64,000 nt of DNA from Ustulina deusta (lineage: Eukaryota; Ascomycota; Sordariomycetes; Xylariales; Xylariaceae). Positions 37,093 through 49,357 of this stretch are shown here, piece by piece. Below the pieces are notes generated by a model that was not told where the DNA came from, made no database searches, and was given only the letters and a program-made list of their open reading frames with translations. Location: NCBI GenBank assembly GCA_023159155.1, contig JAJNNX010000060.1, positions 186,001-250,000 of the forward strand, in the 5' to 3' direction. Each line of letters starts with the position of its first letter. The stretch's first letter is position 1. The translations under genes and the position numbers were made by a program.

Positions 37093-38961
37093 TTACAAAG
37101 CGACCATGGCGGCACCGGTGCCCATGGCAACGAGCACGTATAGACCAATGGCCATGCTACCCAAAGTAAAGATGGGACCTGACGGCATGGTACCGGGAGC
37201 GGCATTGTCACTTGTCTCTGAATCAGAGCCGGTACCACTCGTGTTAGCCGTAGCCGTAGCAGCCTCAGCGACAGCAGTGCTAGCCTTGGCGAGTGATGCC
37301 TCACATCTGCATTAAAATTACAATTAGCACATAATCATCACATCCAAGGTATGCATGTCAACTTACGAGGACTCGACTTTCGGGCTACTCTGGATCTTGG
37401 CTGAGCCATCGAAGTCACAGGCGTAACTTCCTTTGTTCTGGTTGTTGTAATAGGCATCGAGAACGTGACCAAGTTGTTCCTTGGGGTTGCACATGCTGTA
37501 GGGGCCGTAGACGCCAGCCTCGGTGTCATGCTTAATGCCAGCGCAAGCCTTCGCGTCATGGTCACAGATGTAACCAAAAATGTCACCGTAGTTCTTCGCT
37601 TGGAGATCGCTGGCGGGCGCGCAAGAAAGCGACTTGAACATGCAATCGCAGAGGTCACTGTCGGGCGTGGGAGGCAGGGTCTTAGCCACCTTCCAGTCGT
37701 CCGAGATAGGAGGGCAAGAGGCTGGTGAGTTTGTGGGTTCGTAGGCGCTCATAGATGTGGAGGACGGGCTCACGGCAGCAAGCTTGGTTCGGAGCGTATC
37801 GTAGTTCTTGAGCGTCTTGATCGAATCGCCGGAGACCTTGGCAACACCGTAATCGTTCTCTTCCTCGTGGAACATGTACACGATACCACCGTTGAACACG
37901 CCCGTCATCTTGTTCGAGTAGAGAGCAGTAGTATCATCCCAAAGACGACCTTCGGCACCGCCGACCGTGTTGCAACCGTATTCAGCGAAAAAGACGGGAA
38001 CCGAGTAGTTGGAGAAGAACTTGACCTGAACATCGTAGCCCGACTCCTCGAAGCTGCTCTTGCCGCACCAAGAGTAGATGTTGTAGCCCCAAAAGTCTAT
38101 GGCCTCATCTTGGTCACCACAGTTGAAGAACTGGGCCATATTAACACGGATCTCAGCATCATCATTAGCGGCGTAGCCAACACCCATCCACCGTCCACCA
38201 CTAGCCATTTTGTCGGCGATATACTTCTTGGTGTCACGGGTGGCGGCCTTCACATAGGCAGAAGCACCAGCTTGAGGCAGAGAGTAGTTAGTAGTCTGTA
38301 ATACCAGCAAATATAGACAGGGATCTAGTGACTTCTCTGTCACGGCAGCCATGGTATTAACCAAGAAACAGATACATTGACTTACTGTTCGTCGCATTGT
38401 TGGTGACTTCATTGCCCGAGAAGAAACCAATCACGTTGTCATATTTGCCGAGGTTGTCGATAACACCCTTGTATCGCTCGAACAACTCGACATTCCAGAC
38501 AGGGTCGTCTCGATTGATGGACAAGGCGGGCTCGCCGAGGTCAGCAATGACATAAATTCCAGCGTCGTCAAGCAACTTCATGCAAGCTGAGTGGTCCGAG
38601 TCGGGATCGATGGCATATGTTCGGATTGCGTTGACGCCCAGTTTCTCGAGAATTGGGATATCACGTTTGCAAGTCTTCTCGTTTGAGAGAGGGTCAACAT
38701 ATGTGTTGTTACCTGAGGTGTCACCCTTAGGGCCAGTGCCAGCCTCCTGCTGGTAGGCGATACCCTTCAAGTAGAACTGGTCGCCGCTCTTGGTGAAGAA
38801 CTTGGATCCCTATTCTCGCCACAGCCCTGTCAGTTTGTGCATGAGTGAAGTTGGCGTTAGGATTGCTGATGTAAGCTAACCTTCATGACGATGGGTTCCA
38901 AAGCGGCATCGGCGGCCGCCAGCAACATGGACGCGGCTAAAGCCGCGCGAAGAAAACCCAT
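37093..38961 (-). CDS. GPI-anchored beta-1,3-glucanosyltransferase (GH72 with X8/CBM43), GEL/GAS type
   Basis: Exons 38961-38881, 38809-38386, 38270-37367 and 37306-37093 give 540 residues. A signal peptide (MGFLRAALAASMLLAAADA) comes first. The GH72 domain has the acid/base E161 (GNEVTNNATN) and the nucleophile E265 (FFAEYGCN), the same positions as in Aspergillus Gel1-type enzymes. A cysteine-rich X8/CBM43 module follows (about 375-465: DLCDCMFKSLSCAP, ending YACDFDGSA), then an S/T/A linker and a hydrophobic GPI signal. It cuts and re-joins beta-1,3-glucan chains in the cell wall. The second intron ends at CTCAAG, not at the more obvious ACAG 24 nt earlier, which would give an immediate stop. 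A perfect TACTAAC branch site sits between the two. Confidence 0.93.
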
Positions 38962-41817
38962 GGTGATGAACTCAAGTGGCTTTGTTCGCGGTGTCAAGGT
39001 TAGTAATTGGCGAGATGCTCGACGTTCAACAGGAAGCAGAGCCGAGGTGAAGGGCGAGCCGTCGTCAGGTGTATGCCTATAACACTTCTAAGACAGAAAT
39101 GGTTGGAATTTTCCCAGTGCCTCGCTTGTCTTAAGCCACGTCCTGATGGAAGACACACAGAAACGAGCACGTTGCCGGTTATTAAACTGCACGGTGATAA
39201 ACAACAACGACAAGGGAGTGTGGTGGCGACTCTTGATCCTGAAGGTCCCGAGCTGGTGGAAATTAAGGAGCGTGAATGTATCTGGATATTTGTGGACTAA
39301 ACGAGTGTCGTGTGTTTCTGACTTCCTGCCAAAACGCCCAACCAAATGACGCAGTCCAAGAGGTGGAAAGGGACAAGGCAGAAACGGGGAGAGGGAGTGT
39401 GAGTGAAGAGGATTAGGTTTTTGAGGTCGAAATAGAGGAGAAGGCGAGAGGATGGAAAAGGGTGGAAGAAATACGAGGTTATCTCAACCGAGCCTAGGCA
39501 GAGCAAACCTACAAGGACTTAGGCAGGTAGGCAGGTAGGTACCGGAGTAGGTACCGGAGTATGTACACTTTTTCCCCCTCCACTGGGGACAGTATGTGGG
39601 TCCCCAGCCCACACTCGTGCACCTGCCTACCTAACTTGGCATTCCCACTGGTATCGGTGTGCCTGCTTTCGCGATTGTTATTGCCAAAAGCGGCAAAGGG
39701 GCGCATCACTAGCCCACTGTCGAGAAGAAGGCGGAGATGGCCCGTTACCCCTGATCTGCTGGAGAACATGTCACTATTGGCCAGGCTGAGCTTCCAAGGT
39801 TCTGCCAAGATTCTCGGCAGGGTGGGTACACACTCCACCAACAGGGACTGGTCTATTAGCGCAGTGAAAGTTCTCTTCTCGCTAATGCAGGAACGCTGTA
39901 CTGAGTTGGGACCCTTGAAATTGCTTTGCGGTGGGACAGCAAGCACGGAGGCAAAGAGACATACACATCTGATTTGCTAGTGTACACTTGCATCTAAATA
40001 AGCAATAGGTACAATGGATGTATTATAGATAGTAAGGGAATAATTATCCATGTTATGTCTGTTTTTTAGTTCCTTTTTCTGGTGGCTAATGTGAATTTAT
40101 CTGTGTAAAGGCAGGTACATATCTTAAGCACTCATGCAGGATGTTCTACCAATTAGAAAGCGGTTGGTTAAAGGTGGAGTTTTGGTTTGGATGCCAAGGT
40201 CGGCTGGACCAAGAAGAGCCTTGGTATACTTTTTCTTTACATACTTAGTGATAGACCACCACTTTCAGGGGCACAGCTACTACTAGTTAGAATAAATAAG
40301 ATGTAGGTATATATATGGATTATGTACCTCACTAAGGTAGGTAGGTCTAAGTACCTATGTAGGTACTGTTGAGCGGTCACTACAGTAGAGGAGTCTGATA
40401 TTTACGGGTAGAGGAATATATGGAAGAGACTAAGTACCTATAGGTACAGGTAGGTAGGCCTAAGTGTATGGAGGTCTCAACCTATTCACTACCTAGTACT
40501 GTGTCCCATCAAGCACCTGTTCCACAGAGGTATCAACTTCCAATTGTTTTGTAGTAGGGTACAATATATACCTTTACCTACCTATGTAGGTACCTAGGTA
40601 GGGTAGGCAGACAATAACCTGCCTGCCTTCCCTCCCGTCCCTATTTTAGGTACACAACATTACCAACAGCGTGATCTGTGCATGTGTGTGATTACCTACA
40701 CTAGGTACTGTAGTAGTGTACTATCATCAACGCATCCAGGTGGATCAATAGATACTACATCCAGCACTGCTTGCCCGTGCAAATGGGTACTTCACCTCGC
40801 CTAAGTAAAATCACATCAATGCACTGTCAGTGGCAATATTAAAATTATAACTTTGAGACGTCTAGTGCAGCTACACTACTACCAACCATCCGGCAGCTAG
40901 CAAGTCTACGCTTCATGTGAAAGATGGTCCGGCATGGCAGATCTCGGCAGATCTTGGCCCCCCTGCTGTTGTGTTGACGCTGCACAGCCACCGCCGAGAC
41001 CCCGGCCAGAACATCCCGTCTCCTGATCCCGTCAATCACAACTTCCGCTCGGGACTGCGGGAAATATAGGTGCTACAGTCCACAGTCCACTACTCCAAAG
41101 TTCCGACACCCCACTTGTCTTCCTTCTGTCCTCGACCGCCGGCTCTTGTCCCTCTTGCTTGTCAGTCTGGTACCATCCAGTTCTGTATCCATCTCCAATA
41201 TCCGTCGGAGCTGGGGCCTTAATGATGATGGACATTGATGATGGTATTTATGTACGTACCTCCACCCGCACGAACAGTTCACACGGTGTAGGTTAGTCGG
41301 TCTGTTCGTCTATCTATCCAAAGGCGACGTCATGTTGCAGCATACTCATCCACCATGAAACAGAGAAAATCCTCTGGCATGTTTTTATGGCTGCGTGGCG
41401 TAAAATATTAACTTACAAATCCTCGCCATTTTTGTGTTGTCCCTCCTAATATTGTAGAGCTGGCTGCACATCAATTGCAGCACACATTTAGGTGGTGTTG
41501 AGATGCTTGGAGGAAGCGTTCGCTCTTGATTGGGTCTAGGTGGAATTCCACTTACGGAGAATTCCTTTCACTCCTCTCGGGTCACCACACGTCACTTGGC
41601 TGGACCGTCAAACAAGTGGTGAATGGCACTCGTTGGTGTGCTGTGATTTCAGGATTCCAGCGTACAACGCTAGGGCGCTCAAATCTAAAGGACTCTGCGC
41701 CCCGGCACTCGGACTATTCGGAAAAACTAAAACTAGATACATATCTGTCGCACACCGAATCGGCCAGCAAGGAAAGGAGAGGACAGGAGAGATCGACACG
41801 CTGATCAGAGCCAGCTA
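38962..41817. other. Long intergenic region with TAGGTACC-type repeats
   Basis: The first several hundred bases are the likely promoter and leader of the glucanosyltransferase gene. Both strands are open for about 420 nt at 39509-39980, but neither translation resembles a protein. 40300-40720 is full of GTAGGTACCTA/TACCTACC motifs. No gene is supported. Confidence 0.45.
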
Positions 41818-43329
41818 TCACAACTCCTCGTCTTCGTCGCTCTCTGCAACAAATGCTGCTGAACCATTGGTGAACTTGGGTTCCATATACTCAGGCATGG
41901 GTGCAACAGGGTACTTCTTGTTTACCATTTTCCTCGCCTTAGCCCCGAACGATGCCTCCCAGGGTGTTTTCATTGGCTCGGGGATCTCCCAGCCGAGTTC
42001 TGAGTTTCGGAGCCAGAGACGGACAACGTGTCGCGTGGCGGTGCTATCGTCTTGGTACGAATCACGTGCATGTAGCACGCCCAAGTTATTGATGAACACC
42101 ATGTCTCCCCGCTGTATAGGCAGCGGCATTTGCTGCGCCGTTGCCGTTTGTTGTAACAAGGTCAAGGCTAACTTTTGTGTTGGCAGCAGATCAGGAATTC
42201 CACTATTCGACACGGCCGGATGAGGGCCGATACGACCCGGGTCTGCCGATACAACAAGATTTCCGGACTGGAATCCTAGGAGCGGGGCGAGAACGAACGG
42301 CGAGGTCTCTCGTCTCAAACCACTAACCAGTTTGGTGAGCATAATGGATAGTCACGGTGGCATAAGATTGTACGTATAAACATATGTTTAGCAACACCAA
42401 CACTTACACCTGTATCGGCCAGTTGTGCTTAGCCAATATATGCACGGCCCAAGGATTGGCCTTCATCATGGCGTTATATATGGCCGCTGCCGATGCTACG
42501 TATGTTTGGCCACCCTGAGCGGCGCAGTTGCGGATTTGAAGAGCCAGAATCTCACATCCCATGTCGTTGTGGAAGGGCTGTTGAGGAGCATCAGCACCAG
42601 TGTCAGCAATGGCTCTTGGAGTAGGTGGACCTTACCAAGAAATTGTTTGTGTGAATTCCGTGACGCTTTTCGCGGGGGACAGTCCAGGAATTAGACTCGT
42701 ACACGTGAGCTTAGGCATTTTTTTAGTACCTTCGGGGCAAACTTGTCCGACCACTATACTCACTCAACATTGCGCCTTTGGAAGTCTGTACACCCCTCTG
42801 GCCACCGATGTAGCTGGCGAGACCGAGGAATATGATGGTATTGTCTTCTGGCGAGTACCATTCAGGTATGAGTCCTCGAACAATACACACGCCGCTCCCT
42901 CGGTGAATATTGACCGCACAATCCCTAAGTTGGGAGCCCAGGACAGGAAGCGGGAAATTCTCGCGGCTCACCTCACTTCCGTCTAGTCCAAGACCTATCG
43001 AGTTAAAATGAGTTTGCTTCCTTCAAGACTTTGCACGGGATCTGGAAAATGTGTTGGGTCTTGTGCATACTGAGGAAGTGCTTAAGCGCCCGCCCTACTT
43101 CCGCCACCTCTGCCGCGCCTAGTTCAAGAGTCTGCAGTTTGAACGCCACATCGTCTTCCCCAGACCACACTGTAGGGTTCTGGATTAAAAGAGGGAATCC
43201 AGATGGCGGCTGAGCAGAAGCTTCATCTTGGCGAGATAGAGACATTGAGAGTTCCGGCCCGCCATAATTAGCCTGACCTTCAAGGCTAGTGTGGCAGTGA
43301 GAGATCGCTGGACGGTTGAGGGCTAGCAT
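41818..43329 (-). CDS. TauD/TfdA-like 2-oxoglutarate dioxygenase
   Basis: Exons 43329-43071, 42994-42764, 42709-42636, 42577-42408 and 42322-41818 give 412 residues. A gamma-butyrobetaine/TauD-like jelly roll: FPLPVLGSQLRD and GVCIVRGL lead into the core. The first iron ligands are H191 and D193 (PFHNDMGCEILAL). The third is H329 (NNLGVLHARD), followed by RHVVRLWLRN, whose arginine holds 2-oxoglutarate. The third exon is only 74 nt and was found by extending the WTVPREKRHG motif upstream of PFHND. Fungal relatives are annotated as taurine catabolism dioxygenases, but their substrates are mostly unknown. The C-terminus is acidic (ESDEDEEL). The start at MLALNRPAIS is the first ATG; MSLSRQDEAS is an alternative. 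Confidence 0.85.
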
Positions 43330-44763
43330 GTTTTCTCGTTCAAGAAGGTAGTCGGGCAAGCAACGATATCACGGCGAAATACAATGGCTTGGGAGGGTCT
43401 AGAGCCGACCGTTGTTGAACTCCTTTGTTTATAACTCGACATTTTGGATTTCACTCTTCCGACATCGACCGTCGAGTTACCCATGCCACGTCAGTCCCGC
43501 TGCGAGCGTCCGCGAGGGACGCTCGTACCGTCCCCTTATTTAACAAACTTGTGAGAGGAAACGGAAGCATCAATGCTATCGTCTAACGTTGTCCCCGAAT
43601 ACCTGGTATGTAGTGATATGACAACTTAGCCGAATGGCACAGAAAAGGCATTGAAGCTCTACCTTACGCAATCCTAGCCGACCCCCGTTAAGACAATGGC
43701 GAATTTGTGGCGATCAGATTGCATTACACGGAATGTAACAGAAACGAGTCCGGAGTGGAGGTTACAGAGCCAGAAGCCACGGTGCTACAAATCCAACCAG
43801 ACCTCGCAAACTATTTCTCTAAAAGGACGTAATGCACGAGCCATGGGCTTAGCCAGTACGGGGGAAAGCAGAAGCTGATAGGGCTGGTTAGCCTGGGGTT
43901 GGACAGGAAGCGGGGAATTATCTGCCGACGCATCACAATCGACGCATAATGGCTGATATTGGTGGTAGCGGGCTTGGTTGCGTTTTTATGTTTGAATGAT
44001 AAGTAGCAGAATGTAGGGTGGGAAGCGGAGAGTAGGTAGGTATTACGCACTGCACACAGAGGGACTGCCTCACTGGACTTCGCCTCGGCTCCCGAGAGAG
44101 GGTGGTCTGAGAAGAGAGGAAGAAGAGGCAGAAGAGAAACGTGGACTCAGTGGCACGTCTTTGTCCATCCAATGACCCCTGTGCATGACTGTCCCTCTGC
44201 CGTTTGTGATTCATTACACAGCTCCGATACACCCAAACCCGAGCCCAAGTCTCTTCAAACGGCAGCTTTCCCCATCGCTAATCCCGTAGTGATTGCTAGG
44301 TAGCATTTCGCGATATCTGTACGAGGGTTTCCATGTACGTACGAGTATCACCGGGCTGGCTGTCAGACTCGATGGACTGCTTCTTGCTTTGTCTTTAGGG
44401 CCAGGGCAAAGCTTTACATATCCAAGACAAGCAAGTAGATGACCGTACTACTCCAGATCCCCGTCTGTTCACCGGTCGCAGATGGGAGAGTCGAATTACT
44501 TGACGACTTCCTAATTACGTCGACGCCGCTCTAAAGCATAGCCTACCTTGTCACATTAGACTCACAAAGACGAGTGGTACTGTCATTACGTGTGAAGCGG
44601 GCTCGGTTGGGTTTACCCGGTTTCGACAACCCAGACAAGATCTGACGCTCTGCACTCACGGCTAGATCCGACTCCCACGGCTGATTTCCGTTAGGTTTCA
44701 GGACGCTTCTACAGTCCCGAGCTCCCTCCGTCGTACCAAACACCCGGTGGCGGGCTATTGGCA
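43330..44763. other. Divergent intergenic region
   Basis: Between the TauD-like gene (minus) and the large regulator (plus). Contains a perfect 9-bp hairpin CGAGCGTCC-GCGAG-GGACGCTCG near 43503-43525. No gene supported. Confidence 0.45.
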
Positions 44764-47520
44764 ATGGATGAGCTGACGAGGAAGAGGGCCCAAAGAATCA
44801 ACCCTCAGCCGCCCACGGGGAAAAAGAGGCTAAAGTCACCATCCACACTACCCGGGTCCTACTCGAGAGTGAGGGAGGGACAAGGCGCTACAGCTCTAGG
44901 CGCTGCCGTTCTCTCGCCCACTCTCCCTCTCCCTCTCCCTCTTGATACCACCACGTTTGGCAATAATGCTTGCCTGGTATGGGAAGGTTCGAGCAGGTGG
45001 AGCTCGGCTACGTCGATGGGATTACCAACGAGTTGGGATCAACATGATGTGCTCGCAGCAACGACCACCCTAGGCCTTGCGGCACAAGGTAGATATCATT
45101 GTGTCATGTCTGCTGCTAGCACAGAACTGGGGTTTCCGATAATCGCCAACGAGATTGCCGCCATTGGTAATAGTGGAAATGGTAATGGGAGTGGAAGTGA
45201 TGATTCCCCGCCTAATAATAAACCTCTCGAGAAGTGGCAAGCTCCTAGTCACAGCATTACTCCTCTCCCTCCTCCCTCTTTTGCGAGCCTCCTTAATCAT
45301 CCATCTATGTCTTGCACGGATGTTCCCTACTACACTTATACTCCCACTCAGCCGACAAACTCGACAGGGCTCTTCGCCCCGGGGGGCAACATGACCGAAT
45401 TCAACAACAGTTTCACGGGCGCGGGTTTTGGGGTTACCAGTACTTCGTTCCGAAATCCCCCCGTCGATCTTCCCGAAACGCTTACGTTTCCTCACGAAAA
45501 GCCACACGTTTCTGAGGACACCTTGGAGCCTACAATCAAATTCCCCGTCACACATTGTCATTCTGGACACGTACCTAATGTGAATCGTTATCTCGATCAA
45601 GATGATTTCCACCTTTTTAGCAGCAGCAATGAGCCGTGGTATGAAGAAGAGCCACGGGAGCCCACACTGGATCCCACCGCCGTCGTCCAACTCTCACCAC
45701 AGAGCCGCTCGTTGCTTGTCAGCGAACCTAGGTTCGAGGGCGGCGCTGGGCAGCATACTGCCGCCTTGGGGAGACCTATGCCTAGCCCCCATAAGGTTGT
45801 GTTAGGCGGGAAAAAAGCCGAACGACCTCGTCGTCCTCGAGGTCAGCTACAGCCCAAGGACCGCGAAGAAACGAGCAACACCCGCAAACGGAAGGCTTGC
45901 ATTCGGTGTCGGATGCAAAAGATTCGGGTAGGTCACGCTAAGACTATTGAAGACACCAAGCATGTTACACGAGCTGATACCGCACAACAGTGCATACCCG
46001 ATCCTAGCAAGCCCGAGACGGAATGCTGCCTATGCTGCAGGAAAGTGCTGTTGCTCGAGACCAAGAAGGTCATCCATCGAATCCCTTGTCTTCGATGGAA
46101 TCTGAACGAGGTCGTCCTATTCCGCGTGGGCGGCCTGGGTTTCACAAAACGATGGACGGGAGTTTCCGTCGAGAACATCCAATATTGCGACTGGGTCGAC
46201 GAACGGGTCGTCACCATTGGCATGTGTATAACCACGCTGCTCTGTGATTCTCTGCCGCTCAAGGTGCGGAGGTTCAAGCCAAACAGTACAGATATTCAAT
46301 ACCGTCATTGGAAAGACAAAGAAACGGAGCCGCCCATCTTGGTCACCGTGCCGGCCTATGCTTTAGCCGATGTGGATGCCGCCTCGCAAGAATATCAATG
46401 GTTCGTCGGGCAAAACGCCGAGGAAGCCATACGTCGATTCACAAAAGACACGACAGTTGATAAATACGTGAGGTACACGTTTTCTGTCGCGTAAGTGCTC
46501 CATGCTTCGTACCTTGAATTCCGCGGTATAAGGCTCGATTCGATTCATGGCAACGTCCATGTTCATAGGCCCCGCGAGAGCACGAAACGAGCAAAGCTAA
46601 CGTCGAGTTCTCTTTGCCTAGCTTATCTTACAGCGCCAAGATGGCGAGTAAAGAGTTTGGGAAGACCAAGGGAGACCCTGCGAAGCTGTTTCGTAATTAC
46701 TTTCGGCTGTGGTTGGCTTCGCGTAAGTCGGTCTCGTGCTGTGGGGATGCCAGGTCACTAACACTCGACGAGGGTTCACTATCGGGTCGGCATACATTAA
46801 CGACGGCCACGAGAATCTCGAGGGAATGACCTATCCCCTATGCCAAGGGAAACATTTCATATCGAGGATGATCACGGCACAGTTTGATTCGATTGGGTAT
46901 AAGCACGTGCTGGCTAACCTGAAGAGAGAAGTTCTGGATGAACTATGGCTCCTGATGCAAAAGCGGACCGACGCGACCTTTTTCACGGTTTATCTGATCA
47001 CCTTCATGATGTTGCACGAGATTTCGGTCGCCTGCCAGGACCGTCGTAGACGCGCCAGAGAGCAAGGGCTTAAAGTACGTGACAGCCCATTGGGCCCCGG
47101 TTGGTCAGAATTTAGTACCGCGGCCAACTAGCTCACCATGATGATAGACGTACTACGACCTCGAGGATGTCGCAGCCAAGATCAAACACGGGGCTGATAT
47201 CATCCTGGGTCATTGGCATTACTACAAGGGTGACCTCGACCCTCTGTCGATGAACCAAGGCAGCATCGCTAGGGCTTTCGGTACCGATTCCCCCGAGGAG
47301 GTCCAGCTTCTCATGGAGACATGCCAGAAGTACGGAGAGATGAGTGAGTTGTACTCTGTGACATGCCGACCTACCCTGACCCGAGCCGGTGACGCTAGCT
47401 AATCACGCGATGATAGAAAAGAATCCACGTAACGAGACGGGTTGGGAACAGGACCCCCTTCATCTCGCGTCACAAATGTTTGAGCAGAACTGGCAACCTT
47501 TTCAGAGCTGCTGGCCGTAG
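44764..47520 (+). CDS. Large Zn2Cys6-type transcription factor
   Basis: Exons 44764-45927, 45991-46490, 46622-46722, 46773-47074, 47148-47343 and 47417-47520 give 788 residues. The first 360 residues are disordered, rich in S, P, T, N and G. The basic RKRK precedes a zinc-cluster-like region at C379, C382, C389, then C400/C401, C403/C404 and C421 (CIRCRMQKIR followed by CIPDPSKPETE and CCLCCRKV). The last cysteine is much further away than usual. The next block (LRWNLNEVVLFRVGGLGFTKRW) is characteristic of a Sordariomycete regulator family, followed by a conserved helical domain. The first intron (45928-45990, 63 nt) falls between the third cysteine and the basic loop, keeps frame and has no stop. 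Nuclear regulator, targets unknown. Confidence 0.85.
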
Positions 47521-48715
47521 AAATAAGGATGATATCGATTTATACAGTATACGATGTATGAGGAATGAGTATGGATAAACCTACCTGGGATACCCGAGTG
47601 CTTTATTTACAAGAAGGAACCAAGAGGAGGAAAGCGAGGGGGGGAAAAAAGGAAAAACATATGAAAAAAATAAAAAATAAAAAATAAAAAAAAGGTGAAG
47701 AAACATGGAGGAAAGACAGGATGAGGGGAGTGTACTACCATGCGTAGGTTTTTAATTTTGATCTGTGGGCTAGGCTGGGCCTAACAAACGGGTGGACGCA
47801 TAACTGGCTAGGACTAATTACTTCAACAGCCCAAGTTCACGTAAATGGAGCAGTTTCTATGATACTACTGCTTCTGTCATTGCAACGTCTATCAGGAGGG
47901 AGGGCGTGAGGAGAGATATGAATGAACCAGAACGTGACGGGAGACTGGCTGGGAGCAAATTAACTGATGGATATTGGATACAAATGGTACGAGGCGTGAA
48001 TACATACATATAGGCAGTTGTTGAATCTAAGTTGTTTGTGCCCTTTTTTGGTGCATGTGCTTTTTATATTGTTCGAGGTTAGCGAAGGATATGTTGGCGA
48101 GAGAGAGGGCTAGAGATGCTGGCTCTGCAAATGCTCTTATAAGATACTACCTACCTAAGTACTTACCTACCCAAGTAACTTAGCGGCCACTGCAGCCGAC
48201 GCCCAAAACTGACCCAGAAACCTACCAAGTAGGTACCTAGGTACCTAGGTAGTAATGGTAATCCCCACTTGCCCGCCAGACAACCCCACAACCCCACTAT
48301 CCACCGCTAGTCAGGCCTGTTAAGTGCTACCTCAGCACCTGTCTGGACGGCATACGAAAGACGAAAGTCGACAGATTGCCTCAAAGTTACAATGTCAAGC
48401 TGTGTTGCGACATATCACCACCATCCCGTTCTCTACCCACACCTCAAAAAAGCAAGAACATAATTCCCGGCAGTCCACACATTCACCATCCAACGTCCGT
48501 AGCTTTCATTGTCCAAATTCATCGAGGACTCGCCTCGTTGCACCTTTTCTTCCGCTCCTCCCACCCTAATTAGGTACTTACCTATCCTGCATATCAGTAT
48601 CCATCTATCTCATTGACCTGTCCATCTGTCCCCATCCCCATCCCGCCCCCTCGAGCCCTCGACGACTCAACCCAGCACCCGTCACTCAGCCGTCCCGGGA
48701 GCCTCGACCACCACC
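47521..48715. other. Intergenic: 3' flank of regulator, promoter of SEC72
   Basis: A-rich tract at 47640-47695 (repeated AAATAAA), then a cluster of CTACCTAAGTAC and GTAGGTACCTAGGTACC motifs at 48145-48255. The last 200 nt are C/T-rich, as in many fungal leaders. No gene. Confidence 0.5.
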
Positions 48716-49357
48716 ATGTCGGACCTGGACACCTTCACGCTCCTCCCGCTCCAGATCGACCCGCAGTCGAAGGCAGTCAGCACGCCCTCGAGCTCGAAGG
48801 CTCTGCAAACAGAGCTGGCATCCCTCAACGCCCTGCACCGCGCGCTGCTGGCCCTCGAGACGCCCAACCACACGCCGCCGCCGCCCATCCCCGTGAACCC
48901 GAAGCGGTCCGCCAACATCACCAAGCTCCGCGACAGCGCCAACGCCGAGCACCGCAAGGGCCGCTACGCCGAGGCCGTCAAGCTGTACTCGCTCGGCCTG
49001 CAGATGGCCCTGGGCCGCCCGCTCTGGGAGCCCCAGGGCCTCGTGCGCGAGGAGGTCGCTTCGCTCTACGCGAACCGCGCCCAGTCCCACATGGCCCTGC
49101 TCGCCTGGCCCGAGGGCGCCGCCGACGCCGAGGCCAGCGTCGAGGCCAAGAGGGTCGGCAACGCCAAGGCCTGGTGGCGCCGCGGCAAGTGTCTGGTCGA
49201 GATGGGGCGCCTGCACGAGGCCAAGGAGTGGGTGCGCAAGGGCCTCGAGCTCGAAGGCCAGGAGACCGAACTCGCCGCCCTGCTCAAGGATATCGATGCG
49301 AGGCTGCTGAAGACGAGGGCTGCCGATGATGACGATAATGATGATGCTGTTGCGTAA
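48716..49357 (+). CDS. SEC72: Sec72, TPR subunit of the post-translational ER translocon
   Basis: Single exon, 213 residues. Opens MSDLDTFTLLPLQIDPQSKA, the conserved N-terminus of filamentous-fungal Sec72. From residue 65 it has tetratricopeptide repeats (KLRDSANAEHRKGRYAEAVK; EEVASLYANRAQSHMALLAW; NAKAWWRRGKCLVEMGRL), and it ends in an acidic D/N tail. Sec72 sits on the cytosolic face of the Sec62-Sec63-Sec71-Sec72 complex, where its TPR groove binds Hsp70 chaperones that bring finished precursors to the Sec61 channel. The codons are strongly G/C-ending, which suggests good expression. A pyrimidine-rich leader precedes the ATG. Convergent with the next gene. Confidence 0.93.
   Translation: MSDLDTFTLLPLQIDPQSKAVSTPSSSKALQTELASLNALHRALLALETPNHTPPPPIPVNPKRSANITKLRDSANAEHRKGRYAEAVKLYSLGLQMALGRPLWEPQGLVREEVASLYANRAQSHMALLAWPEGAADAEASVEAKRVGNAKAWWRRGKCLVEMGRLHEAKEWVRKGLELEGQETELAALLKDIDARLLKTRAADDDDNDDAVA

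Noticed and set aside
39509..39980. Long open frames on both strands upstream of the glucanosyltransferase
   Set aside because: Neither translation has domain-like sequence, and codon use is not like neighbouring genes; probably chance in the promoter region.
48613..49329. Plus-strand frame rich in R, P and A overlapping SEC72, and the opposite-strand frame
   Set aside because: Both are shadows of the GC-rich SEC72 exon, whose own product is clearly recognised.
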